Assembly (NCBI GenBank): GCA_031363055.1
Contig: JANLTP010000046.1
Coordinates: forward strand, 1-14,085
Origin: JANLTP01 sp031363055
GTDB lineage: Bacteria > Pseudomonadota > Gammaproteobacteria > Burkholderiales > Burkholderiaceae_E
DNA: 14,085 nucleotides
Reading direction: 5' to 3'
In this document: piece after piece, positions 1-6,529 of the stretch
How the letters are laid out: each line of letters starts with the position of its first letter
Numbering within the stretch: position 1 is the stretch's first letter
Notes under the pieces: model-generated
What the model saw: the letters and a program-made list of their open reading frames with translations, nothing else
What the model was told of the DNA's origin: nothing
The model's database searches: none
Translations under genes and position numbers: made by a program

Positions 1-1449
1 GTAGCCGGCGGCAGCGGCGGTTGCGCGCGCCTCGTCTTCACTTCGGGCGACAAACAACTCGCCGGTGCTTCCGTACCAGGCCGGTATCTGATGGCCCCAC
101 CATAATTGTCGCGAGATACACCAGTCCTGAATATTCTCCAGCCAATGGTTATAGGTGGCCGTCCAATGCTCGGGGAAAAATTTGATGTCACCGGCTGCAA
201 CGGCTTGCAGTGCGACCTTGGCAATTGATTGGCCGGCAAACGATCCACTCGCAGGTGCGGGCTTGGAGGGTGCGAAGAACCATTGATCCGTCAACATCGG
301 CTCGACCACTACGCCGGTTCGGCCGGACTTGGGCAGCATCATTTTATGCGGCTCGGCCTTGACCAGAAATTGATCCCGCTCGAGCTGCGCGACCACGGCC
401 TTGCGTGCGACGTAACGGTCCATGCCCCGGAACGCCGCGGGGCCGTTATCGTTGATTTTGGCGTCGAGCGTAAAGATGACGATCAGCGGCAGGTTATGGC
501 GAAGTGCAGCGCCATAGTCGTTGAAGTCGTGGGCACCGGTGATTTTCACGCAGCCGGTTCCGAAGGCCTGATCGACCATGGTGTCGGCCACGATGGGAAT
601 CGTACGATCGCACAGCGGCAGGATGACTCTTTTGCCGATCAGATGCCGATAACGTTCATCATCAGGATGGACCGCAACCGCGCCGTCAGCGAGCATGGTC
701 TCGGGGCGCGTGGTGGCAATCGTCATGCCGCGCAAGGTGTCATTGCCGCTGGCTTGCGGTCCGTCGGCAAACGGATAAACAATATGCCACATCGTGCCCG
801 CATATTCTTCGGACTCGACTTCCAGGTCCGAGACCGCCGTCAACAGGGTGGGGTCCCAGTTGACCAGGCGCTTGCCGCGATAAATAAGGCCCTGATCGTA
901 CAAGCGGACGAAAACCTCGAGCACCGCAGCGCTCATTTTTTCGTCCATGGTGAAGTAGCCGCCCTTCAGCCCCTCGCTATCGGCATAGTCCCAATTCGCC
1001 GAGTCGCCCAGGCGCCGCATTTGCCGGGTGATGGTCGAACCCGAGATCGCTTTCCATTCGCGTACGCGTTCAATGAACGCTTCACGTCCGAGATCGTGCC
1101 GAGTCTTGTTTTCAGCCGCCAACTGGCGCTCAACCACAATCTGGGTGGCAATGCCGGCGTGATCGGTGCCGACCACCCAGTTGGTGTCGACTCCCTTCAT
1201 GCGTTGATAGCGCACCAGCGTGTCCATCAGGGTTTGCTGAAACGCGTGCCCCATGTGCAGCGTGCCGGTCACATTAGGTGGCGGCAATTGAACGCAAAAG
1301 GACGGCGCTGGCGCGAGCGGTGCAGCCGGCGGGTTCTTGAAATAGCCGCGCGACTCCCACAGCGGATACCAGTGCGCTTCGATATCCTTGGGCTCAAAGC
1401 TTTTGGCGAGCGCGGACAGGGCACTGATGTTCGGAGTCGGACTATTCAT
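1..1449 (-). CDS. valS: Valyl-tRNA synthetase, N-terminal 483 residues (runs off left edge)
   Basis: Class I aminoacyl-tRNA synthetase that charges tRNA-Val with valine in the cytoplasm and edits mischarged threonine. The start at 1449 gives MNSPTPNIS, then EPKDIEAHWYPLWE, the usual ValRS opening. The HIGH motif appears as HMGH at residues 65-68 inside PPPNVTGTLHMGHAF. The CP1 editing domain shows TTRPETMLAD and GTGCVKITGAHDFNDY, and WCISRQLWWGHQIPAWY follows near the window edge. The KMSKS loop, anticodon-binding domain and C-terminal coiled coil lie outside the window; family length is about 920-950 residues, so roughly half is present. No convincing Shine-Dalgarno sequence precedes the ATG. 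It lies 108 bp downstream of the small gene at 1558-1995 and probably has its own promoter. The identification is essentially certain. Confidence 0.97.
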   Translation of the reverse strand, partial: MNSPTPNISALSALAKSFEPKDIEAHWYPLWESRGYFKNPPAAPLAPAPSFCVQLPPPNVTGTLHMGHAFQQTLMDTLVRYQRMKGVDTNWVVGTDHAGIATQIVVERQLAAENKTRHDLGREAFIERVREWKAISGSTITRQMRRLGDSANWDYADSEGLKGGYFTMDEKMSAAVLEVFVRLYDQGLIYRGKRLVNWDPTLLTAVSDLEVESEEYAGTMWHIVYPFADGPQASGNDTLRGMTIATTRPETMLADGAVAVHPDDERYRHLIGKRVILPLCDRTIPIVADTMVDQAFGTGCVKITGAHDFNDYGAALRHNLPLIVIFTLDAKINDNGPAAFRGMDRYVARKAVVAQLERDQFLVKAEPHKMMLPKSGRTGVVVEPMLTDQWFFAPSKPAPASGSFAGQSIAKVALQAVAAGDIKFFPEHWTATYNHWLENIQDWCISRQLWWGHQIPAWYGSTGELFVARSEDEARATAAAAGY

Positions 1450-1489
1450 GGGATCAATACAGGTGGGGCGCTACTGAAACGGACCTCGA

Positions 1490-1506
1490 ATTATAGCGAG
1501 TGTCAA
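1490..1506 (-). promoter_or_regulatory. Candidate valS promoter (perfect -10 box)
   Basis: Read on the minus strand, a perfect TATAAT lies at 1495-1490, about 40 bp before the valS ATG, which would give a leader of roughly 34 nt. A perfect TTGACA lies at 1506-1501, but only 5 bp separates it from TATAAT, so the two cannot serve as -35 and -10 of one sigma70 promoter. No good -35 lies 16-18 bp upstream of the TATAAT. Promoter activity is inferred from the -10 box and its location only. Confidence 0.4.
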
Positions 1507-1557
1507 ACCCCGGGGGCGCAACAGCCAGTACGAGGCCAGTGTCCTGCCCCGCTCAGC

Positions 1558-1995
1558 TTACGGTGTGCGGCTGCTGATCTCCGTGTGAACCCGGTTCAGT
1601 TCCTCGGCCACCGCCTTGGTCACGATCTCCTTGATCATCGCTGACAGGACGTCGTGCAGCTCCAGATTCAGATTGGCAGTGTTGCGATCAATCACCAATT
1701 GCAAGGTGTCGGCCATGCGTTCTTCCAGCATCTGCGTCGATTTGCGCATCAAACGTTCCATGACGTTATCGCGCACCCGATCGGAGAGTGCCGACCAGTT
1801 GACGTCATCAAGCTTTTGCGGCAATTCGTTGCTCTGGTAGCGCGGTACCTGAAGAACGTCGGTCAGCATCGGGACTTGTTGATCGATATCGAGTTCACCG
1901 ACGACGGCCGCCAGTTCATCGTCGAGCATATTGTCGAGCTCAGTGGTCTGGGGCAGGGCGCGAGTTGATTTCGTACCTTGGCCGAATTCGCTCAT
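1558..1995 (-). CDS. Uncharacterised 145-aa acidic/helical protein between holC and valS
   Basis: A small soluble protein whose function I cannot assign. The start at 1995 (MSEFGQGTK) is chosen because its ATG overlaps the holC stop as ATGA (1992-1995), typical of translational coupling; an alternative start at 2055 would lie inside holC. The N-terminal third is acidic and probably disordered, with TTELDNMLDDEL and then a PMLTDVL motif near residues 42-48. From about residue 70 on it is predicted to be almost wholly alpha-helical, ending in KEIVTKAVAEELNRVHTEI, with no membrane segment or signal peptide. A PxLTDVV-like motif plus a C-terminal helix in a small gene next to holC recalls the DUF2486 proteins of betaproteobacteria, but that is memory-based and unverified. 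Position suggests expression with pepA and holC. Confidence 0.8.
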   Translation of the reverse strand: MSEFGQGTKSTRALPQTTELDNMLDDELAAVVGELDIDQQVPMLTDVLQVPRYQSNELPQKLDDVNWSALSDRVRDNVMERLMRKSTQMLEERMADTLQLVIDRNTANLNLELHDVLSAMIKEIVTKAVAEELNRVHTEISSRTP

Positions 1996-2417
1996 TTGGC
2001 CGCCGTCAGATCGTGGGTCGCAATCGGATAACCGCGCTCCTTGTAGAACCGCCAACGTCCGCGCGCCTGTTCACGATCGCCATCATCGGTGCCGACCACC
2101 TCGATCAGGCGCTCGAAGCGGCTGAAAAACTCGGGCGGGCTGGTACTCAAATTCACGAGAACATCATGATGCGGAAACTCGACCGGCTCGCTGGCCAGCA
2201 ACACCGGCGTCCGTGATGCATCCGCAGCAGTCGCCATCACATGCGGGATGAAGTCCAGCGGTGAAAAGGTCCAGAGGGTCTGATTGAGTCGGGCCAACTG
2301 CGCGGCATCATCATCAAACACCACCACTTTTTGGCCGGCGCGGTAGATTTTTCGGATCAACCGACAACAGTGCTGCAAGCGATTGTCGGCGTTGAAATGA
2401 AAGTCGACACGCGTCAT
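1992..2417 (-). CDS. holC: DNA polymerase III chi subunit
   Basis: Chi is the clamp-loader accessory subunit that pairs with psi (HolD) and binds the C-terminal tail of single-stranded DNA-binding protein, linking the replicase to coated lagging-strand template. The 141-residue product (E. coli chi is 147) begins MTRVDFHFN and carries the family pattern: a CRLIRKIYRAGQKVVVF first helix-strand unit, LWTFSPLDFIPH, PVLLASEP, HHDVLVNL, and FFSRFERLIEVV followed by ARGRWRFYKERGYPI. The gene starts 7 bp after the pepA stop and overlaps the next gene by 4 bp (ATGA), so it is the middle member of a tight operon. Function is inferred from family resemblance, which is strong. Confidence 0.95.
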   Translation of the reverse strand: MTRVDFHFNADNRLQHCCRLIRKIYRAGQKVVVFDDDAAQLARLNQTLWTFSPLDFIPHVMATAADASRTPVLLASEPVEFPHHDVLVNLSTSPPEFFSRFERLIEVVGTDDGDREQARGRWRFYKERGYPIATHDLTAAK

Positions 2418-2424
2418 GCCAATG

Positions 2425-3900
2425 TCATTCCGCGCGGGCGATCAAAAATTGCGTCAACAAACCGACCGGCCGACCCGTGGCACCTTTGTTGGCACCTGAC
2501 TTCCATGCAGTGCCGGCGATATCGAGGTGTGCCCAGTCGTAGGCCTTGGTGAAGCGGGCCAGGTAACAGGCCGCCGTGATGGCACCACCAGCCCGACCGC
2601 CGACATTGGCCATGTCGGCAAAGGGTGACTTCAGACCGTCCTGATATTCATCATCGAGCGGCATGCGCCAGCAGGTGTCGTTGATGTCGCGCCCGGCCTC
2701 GAGCAACTCCGCCGCCAGCGTATCGACCTTGCAGAACAGGCCGCTGTGATGGTTGCCGAGGGCCACTACACAGGCGCCCGTCAGCGTCGCAATATCCACT
2801 ACCAAGGCAGGTTTGAAACGCTCGACATAGGTCAGTGCGTCACACAAAATCAATCGGCCCTCGGCGTCGGTGTTGAGAATTTCGACCGTTTGGCCGGACA
2901 TGGTAGTCACGATATCGCCGGGTCGACAAGCCCGACCGCTCGGCATGTTTTCACAGGTCGGGACCACCGCAACGACGTTGATGCGCAACTTCATTTCTGC
3001 CAGTGCTGCCATGGTGCCGATGACCGACGCCGCGCCGCACATGTCGAACTTCATTTCGTCCATGTCCGGCGCCGGTTTCAGCGAAATACCGCCGGTATCA
3101 AAGGTAATGCCCTTGCCGACCAATACCACCGGCGCCCGTTTGGCGGCCGCGCCCTGATAGTGCATGACGATGAATTTCGGCGGTTGCTCCGAGCCTTTTG
3201 CGACGGCCAGAAAGGCGCCCATTTTCAGAGCCTCGATCTGCTTTTGATCGAGCACCTCGACGCGCATCTTGTGGCTACGTCCCAACTTGCGCGCGCGTTC
3301 GGCCAAATAGCTCGGCGTGCACAAGTTCGGCGGCATATTGGCCAGGTCTTTGGACAGATCGGTGCCATTGGCCAGCGCCACGGCGCGCTCGATTTCGCCT
3401 CGAAGGCGTTCATCCTGGGTAGCCAATAAGAAGCTCATGTGCTGAGCGCCGGGTGGCACCGGTTCTTTCTTGCTCTTGTACTCGTCAAACTTGTAGGCAA
3501 GCTCGCGCATCATCAGCACCTGGCTGCGGATCTTCCAGGCCAGGGTGCGACTTCCCACCGTTGCTTCGTGCAGTAGCGAAACCACGTCAGCGGCCACTAG
3601 TTGTGAGACCTGACGGTATGCTGCTCGAACGGCGTCGCCGAATGCGCGATCATTGATGTCGCCAGCGTCGCCCAACGACACCAGCACCACCCGGGCAATC
3701 GTCTTGCCACTTCGAACCAACAACGTCGATCCGGCTTTCGACGCCAGGTCTCCAGACTTCAGTGCACGTGCAATGGCGCCATCCAGCGCCGCGTCAAGCG
3801 CTACGGCGTGAGCGCTCAATTGTTTGTTCGAGGCGACAGGAACCAGCAGGCAGCTTGTCTTGAGTCGCTCGAGGCCCGAGACCTTTATGCTAAATTCCAT
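2425..3900 (-). CDS. pepA: Leucyl aminopeptidase (M17, cytosol aminopeptidase)
   Basis: A dizinc M17 aminopeptidase, normally a cytoplasmic hexamer that removes N-terminal residues from peptides; E. coli PepA also acts as a DNA-binding protein. The start at 3900 gives 491 residues (E. coli PepA 503); reading on to the upstream in-frame start would run across lptF on the other strand and adds only low-complexity sequence. The catalytic domain shows VGKGITFDTGGISLKP with K263, D268 and K275, then D286 (KFDMCGA) and the signature NTDAEGRL at 343-350 giving D345, E347 and R349. These are offset by exactly 7 from the E. coli residues K270, D275, K282, D293, D352, E354 and R356. The N-terminal domain (about 1-160) is the variable macro-like domain. 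It is first in the pepA-holC-small gene block and is transcribed divergently from lptF. All active-site residues are intact. Confidence 0.97.
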   Translation of the reverse strand: MEFSIKVSGLERLKTSCLLVPVASNKQLSAHAVALDAALDGAIARALKSGDLASKAGSTLLVRSGKTIARVVLVSLGDAGDINDRAFGDAVRAAYRQVSQLVAADVVSLLHEATVGSRTLAWKIRSQVLMMRELAYKFDEYKSKKEPVPPGAQHMSFLLATQDERLRGEIERAVALANGTDLSKDLANMPPNLCTPSYLAERARKLGRSHKMRVEVLDQKQIEALKMGAFLAVAKGSEQPPKFIVMHYQGAAAKRAPVVLVGKGITFDTGGISLKPAPDMDEMKFDMCGAASVIGTMAALAEMKLRINVVAVVPTCENMPSGRACRPGDIVTTMSGQTVEILNTDAEGRLILCDALTYVERFKPALVVDIATLTGACVVALGNHHSGLFCKVDTLAAELLEAGRDINDTCWRMPLDDEYQDGLKSPFADMANVGGRAGGAITAACYLARFTKAYDWAHLDIAGTAWKSGANKGATGRPVGLLTQFLIARAE

Positions 3901-3951
3901 TGATCTTCCGTCCCAAAATGACTTTGTATTATAAGTGAGGGTTTCCGCCCC
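3901..3951. promoter_or_regulatory. Divergent pepA / lptF promoter region with overlapping -10 boxes
   Basis: Only 51 bp separates the two start codons. On the minus strand there is a perfect TATAAT at 3933-3928, some 28 bp upstream of the pepA ATG. On the plus strand TATTAT (5 of 6 matches) lies at 3927-3932 before lptF, so the two candidate -10 boxes occupy the same bases. No strong -35 is visible for either. AGTGAGG at 3934-3940 is a possible lptF ribosome site 11 bp before its ATG, and GGAAG on the minus strand serves pepA. Mutual exclusion of the two polymerases is inferred from the overlap. Confidence 0.5.
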
Positions 3952-5049
3952 ATGCTGTTCAAGAAGGCTCTTCGACGCGACCTGGTGAATCTGGCCGGGG
4001 TTATTTTTGCGACGCTGTTCACCATCATGGTGACGACCACGCTGATTCGCTTGCTGGGTCGTGCCGCCGGCGGCAGTGTTGATACCAGCAGTGTCGTGCC
4101 GCTGATTGCGTTCGGTTCGGTCAACTTTTTGCCGGTGTTGCTGGTGTTGACGCTCTATATGGCCGTGCTGGTCGCGCTGAGCCGCGCCTATCGGGATTCG
4201 GAGATGGTGATCTGGTTTGCCAGCGGGCAATCGATTCTGTCTTGGGTTCGGCCGGTGCTTGCGTTTGCCCTGCCGTTCGTGGTGTTGACCGCGATTGTTG
4301 CGCTGATCGTGGCACCGTGGGCGGCGCGACAGACCAGTCAATATCAAAAGCGCTTCGAGCAACGCGAAGACGTCTCGCAAATTGCGCCCGGTCAATTTCG
4401 GGAGTCAGCCTCGGCCAACCGGGTATTCTTTGTTGAATCGTTAAGCGAAGATCAGACCACCGTGCGTAACGTATTTGTCAGCCAGACCGATGGCAATCGT
4501 CTGATCGTGGTCGTTTCCGCCGTCGGCAAGATTGAAACCGAGGCCAACGGCGATCGCTTTCTGGTTCTCGAGAAGGGCCGGCGCTATGACGGTCTGCAAG
4601 GCAAACCGGAGTACAAGCTCATGGAGTTCGAGCGCTACGGAGTGCGGCTTGATCAGAAGGAAGCGAAACTCGAGGACGAATCCTCGAAGATCAAGGATAC
4701 CCTCGAACTCGTGACCGACCCCAGCGCGCGCAATCTGGCTGAATTGCTGTGGCGACTCAGCTTGCCGGTATCGGCGATCATGCTGGCTTTGCTCGCGATT
4801 CCGATTTCGGCGGTCAATCCGCGCATCGGCCGCTCGATCAATCTGATTTTCGCGCTGTTGCTTTACGTTATTTATAACAATCTGGTTTCGCTGGCACAAG
4901 GCTGGGTGGCCCAGGGCAAACTGCAGTTTCCGATTGGTCTGGTCATAGTCCATCTGTTGCTGGGACTGGTGATACTGGTCCTGTTCTGGCGTCGCCTGAC
5001 CTTGCCACGCCCCTGGCTCTGGCGACTCGGTTCCAGGCGCGCGGCATGA
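3952..5049 (+). CDS. lptF: LPS export ABC transporter permease LptF
   Basis: One of the two inner-membrane permeases of the LptB2FGC complex that extracts lipopolysaccharide from the inner membrane and pushes it along the LptCAD bridge to the outer membrane. The 365-residue product (E. coli LptF 366) has the YjgP/YjgQ layout. Three N-terminal membrane segments lie at about 14-34, 49-77 and 97-122. A periplasmic beta-jellyroll domain follows at about 125-265 (RVFFVESLSEDQTTVRNVFV). Three C-terminal segments lie at about 270-288, 295-312 and 327-347. The LLAIPISAVNPRIGRS motif after segment four is characteristic of LptF. The stop overlaps the lptG start by 4 bp (ATGA 5046-5049), so the two are co-translated. 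It was called LptF rather than LptG because it is first in the pair and has the NPRxGRS motif. Confidence 0.96.
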   Translation: MLFKKALRRDLVNLAGVIFATLFTIMVTTTLIRLLGRAAGGSVDTSSVVPLIAFGSVNFLPVLLVLTLYMAVLVALSRAYRDSEMVIWFASGQSILSWVRPVLAFALPFVVLTAIVALIVAPWAARQTSQYQKRFEQREDVSQIAPGQFRESASANRVFFVESLSEDQTTVRNVFVSQTDGNRLIVVVSAVGKIETEANGDRFLVLEKGRRYDGLQGKPEYKLMEFERYGVRLDQKEAKLEDESSKIKDTLELVTDPSARNLAELLWRLSLPVSAIMLALLAIPISAVNPRIGRSINLIFALLLYVIYNNLVSLAQGWVAQGKLQFPIGLVIVHLLLGLVILVLFWRRLTLPRPWLWRLGSRRAA

Positions 5050-6179
5050 CCCTGATTGGCCGTTACCTGCGGCGCGAAATCCTCGGTGCGGTGCTGTTCG
5101 TATTGTTCGGTTTTCTGGCGCTGTTCGCGTTCTTTGACTTCATCAAGGAGTTGGAAGAGGTCGGTCGCGGCGGCTACAAACTGCAGCACGCGCTGCTGTA
5201 TGTCGGTCTGGCGGTGCCGAGCCATGCCTATGAGTTGATGCCGATCGCAGCGTTGATCGGCACCATCTACGCGTTGGCGCAATTCGCGTCACACTCGGAA
5301 TTCACCGCCATGCGTGCGGCCGGTCTGGGACGCAGCATGGCACTTCGCTATATTGCACAAGTGGGCCTGATTCTGGCCATCGCCACGTTGCTGATCGGCG
5401 AGGTGCTGACACCACCGGCCGAAAAATTGGCGCAGCGAATTCGGCTATCGGCCCTGGGCGCCTCGGTCGTCAATCAGTTTCGCTCGGGTCTGTGGATCAA
5501 GGACACGATCAAGGACCCGGACGGCCAAGTGCGGCGTACCCGATTTGTGAACGTGCAGGAGGTGTTGCCCGATACGAGCCTGAAGTTGGTACGGGTATTC
5601 GAGTTCGATCCGAGTCTGCGTTTGAGCGAGGTTCTGGTGTCATCAACCGGCCGATTCGAGCCGCCGGGCGCCTGGCGTTTGACTGATGTTCAGCGCACCG
5701 ATTTTTCGGTCTCGAACGCGGCCGAGCCGGGCCAGACGATGAAAGCGGTGCAGCGTTTCACGCCAGAGTTGACCTGGCAGTCCGAATTGAACCCGAGCAT
5801 TCTGGGAGTCCTCATGGTCACCCCGCAGCGCATGTCGGCCTGGGATCTGGCCCGCTATGTCGAGCACCTCAGAGACAATCAGCAGCGTGCCGATCAATAC
5901 GAAATTGCGTTGTGGACCAAGTTGGTCTACCCGGTGGCCGTGATTGTCATGATGGCGCTGGCCTTGCCGTTTGCCTATTTGCAAGTACGGGCCGGCAGTA
6001 TTGGCTACAAGGTATTTGCCGGCATCATGATGGGCATCGCGTTTCATTTCCTGAATGGCCTGTTCTCGCATCTGGGTCTGTTGAACACCTGGCCAGCCTG
6101 GGTGTCGGCCAGCGTGCCCAGCCTGCTGGCGCTGGTGCTGGCGCTGAGCTTGTTGAGTTGGGTCGATCGCGCCCGATAA
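5046..6179 (+). CDS. lptG: LPS export ABC transporter permease LptG
   Basis: Partner of LptF in the LptB2FGC lipopolysaccharide extractor. The 377-residue protein (E. coli LptG 360) begins MTLIGRYLRREILGAV, the usual LptG opening. Membrane segments lie at about 13-35, 60-80 and 101-123. A periplasmic jellyroll domain spans about 125-290, with GLWIKDTIKDPDG and RTRFVNVQEV near its start. Three C-terminal segments lie at about 296-316, 322-345 and 353-373. KLVYPVAVIVMMALALPFA and the GYKVFAGIMMGIAFHFLNGL stretch are typical of the family. The ATGA overlap with lptF indicates translational coupling. The third complex partners (lptB, lptC, lptA) are not in this window, as is usual. Confidence 0.96.
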   Translation: MTLIGRYLRREILGAVLFVLFGFLALFAFFDFIKELEEVGRGGYKLQHALLYVGLAVPSHAYELMPIAALIGTIYALAQFASHSEFTAMRAAGLGRSMALRYIAQVGLILAIATLLIGEVLTPPAEKLAQRIRLSALGASVVNQFRSGLWIKDTIKDPDGQVRRTRFVNVQEVLPDTSLKLVRVFEFDPSLRLSEVLVSSTGRFEPPGAWRLTDVQRTDFSVSNAAEPGQTMKAVQRFTPELTWQSELNPSILGVLMVTPQRMSAWDLARYVEHLRDNQQRADQYEIALWTKLVYPVAVIVMMALALPFAYLQVRAGSIGYKVFAGIMMGIAFHFLNGLFSHLGLLNTWPAWVSASVPSLLALVLALSLLSWVDRAR

Positions 6180-6450
6180 TGAAACTGCGTCTTGCAGCCC
6201 ACACCGGTAATCTTCGCTGCGCACCCATCCTTGACACCGACGGCCTCTCAAGTCGTCAAAAGTCTCAAAATTGGTTTATGTCGCGGCCAAAAGCAACTTT
6301 TTCATCAAATATTGACGTTTGCCCTATGTTTTTCGCGATAAATCATTGGACTAGACAGTTACTTTTGATTACATTTACGCCGTTGGAGTCGTTATGCGGC
6401 TTTAGACCAGTTGTATCGAGGAGGAGGAGAGGCAGCTTTGCTGCCGTTTG
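6180..6450 (+). other. Non-coding stretch between lptG and the hairpin array
   Basis: About 270 bp with no credible gene. It includes a relatively AT-rich patch around 6260-6380. A possible weak promoter is TTGACG at 6312-6317 with GATAAA at 6337-6342 (19-bp spacer, suboptimal). An isolated TTGACA at 6231-6236 has no matching -10. A purine run (GAGGAGGAGA, 6421-6430) resembles a strong Shine-Dalgarno site. It is followed at once by a perfect 6-bp hairpin with a TTT loop (6431-6445), placing it 17 bp from the TTG at 6448. No RNA gene is recognised. Confidence 0.5.
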
Positions 6451-6480
6451 GGGCGCACAGCAATGTGCGCCTTTTCTTTT
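6451..6480 (+). terminator. Rho-independent terminator, GCAA tetraloop
   Basis: An 8-bp perfect stem GGCGCACA (6452-6459) and TGTGCGCC (6464-6471) closes a GCAA tetraloop (a GNRA type) and is followed directly by TTTTCTTTT (6472-6480). Stem, loop and U-run are those of a strong intrinsic terminator on the plus strand, suited to ending the lptF-lptG transcript 270 bp after lptG, or to attenuating the glycosyltransferase transcript. Confidence 0.75.
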
Positions 6481-6529
6481 GTGCGGGCGCACAGCGAACG
6501 CGCCTTTTCTTTTGTGCGGGCGCACAGCG
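6467..6529 (+). repeat. 33-bp tandem repeat forming the hairpin array
   Basis: A 30-nt identical core occurs at 6467-6496 and again at 6500-6529, giving a 33-bp period. It starts GCGCCTTTTC and ends GCGCACAGCG. A truncated unit (GGGCGCACAGC) precedes it at 6451-6461. Each unit joins the 3' half of one hairpin, a T-run and the 5' half of the next, so the array is a chain of terminator-like hairpins. Because 33 is a multiple of three it reads in frame as AFSFVRAHSER repeats, which I consider incidental. Confidence 0.85.
6485..6513 (+). terminator. Second terminator-like hairpin in tandem
   Basis: GGCGC (6486-6490) pairs with GCGCC (6500-6504) around a 9-nt loop and is followed by the same TTTTCTTTT run (6505-6513). 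It is a weaker copy of the preceding terminator, offset by 33 bp. A third, T-less copy (GGCGC-A-CAGC / GCTG-A-GCGCC, 6519-6540) follows. Confidence 0.5.

Noticed and set aside
229..1644. Plus-strand open frame of 471 codons
   Set aside because: It is antisense to valS, which has all its motifs in the opposite frame. The product is rich in H, R, Q and G with no recognisable domain, typical of an antisense shadow in GC-rich DNA.
1996..2055. 20-codon N-terminal extension of the small gene between holC and valS
   Set aside because: It would lie inside holC, and the ATGA overlap at 1995 is the better start.
2746..3429. Plus-strand 227-codon open frame
   Set aside because: Antisense to the pepA catalytic domain; histidine- and arginine-rich with no domain.
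3901..4395. 165-codon upstream extension of pepA
   Set aside because: It lies wholly antisense to lptF and encodes H/Q/R-rich low-complexity sequence; the family start at 3900 gives the expected length and residue offset.
5643..6251. Minus-strand 202-codon open frame
   Set aside because: Antisense to lptG; glutamine-, histidine- and glycine-rich shadow.
6467..6529. CRISPR-like repeats
   Set aside because: The two 30-nt cores are separated by only 3 bp, without spacers or cas genes, and they form terminator hairpins.
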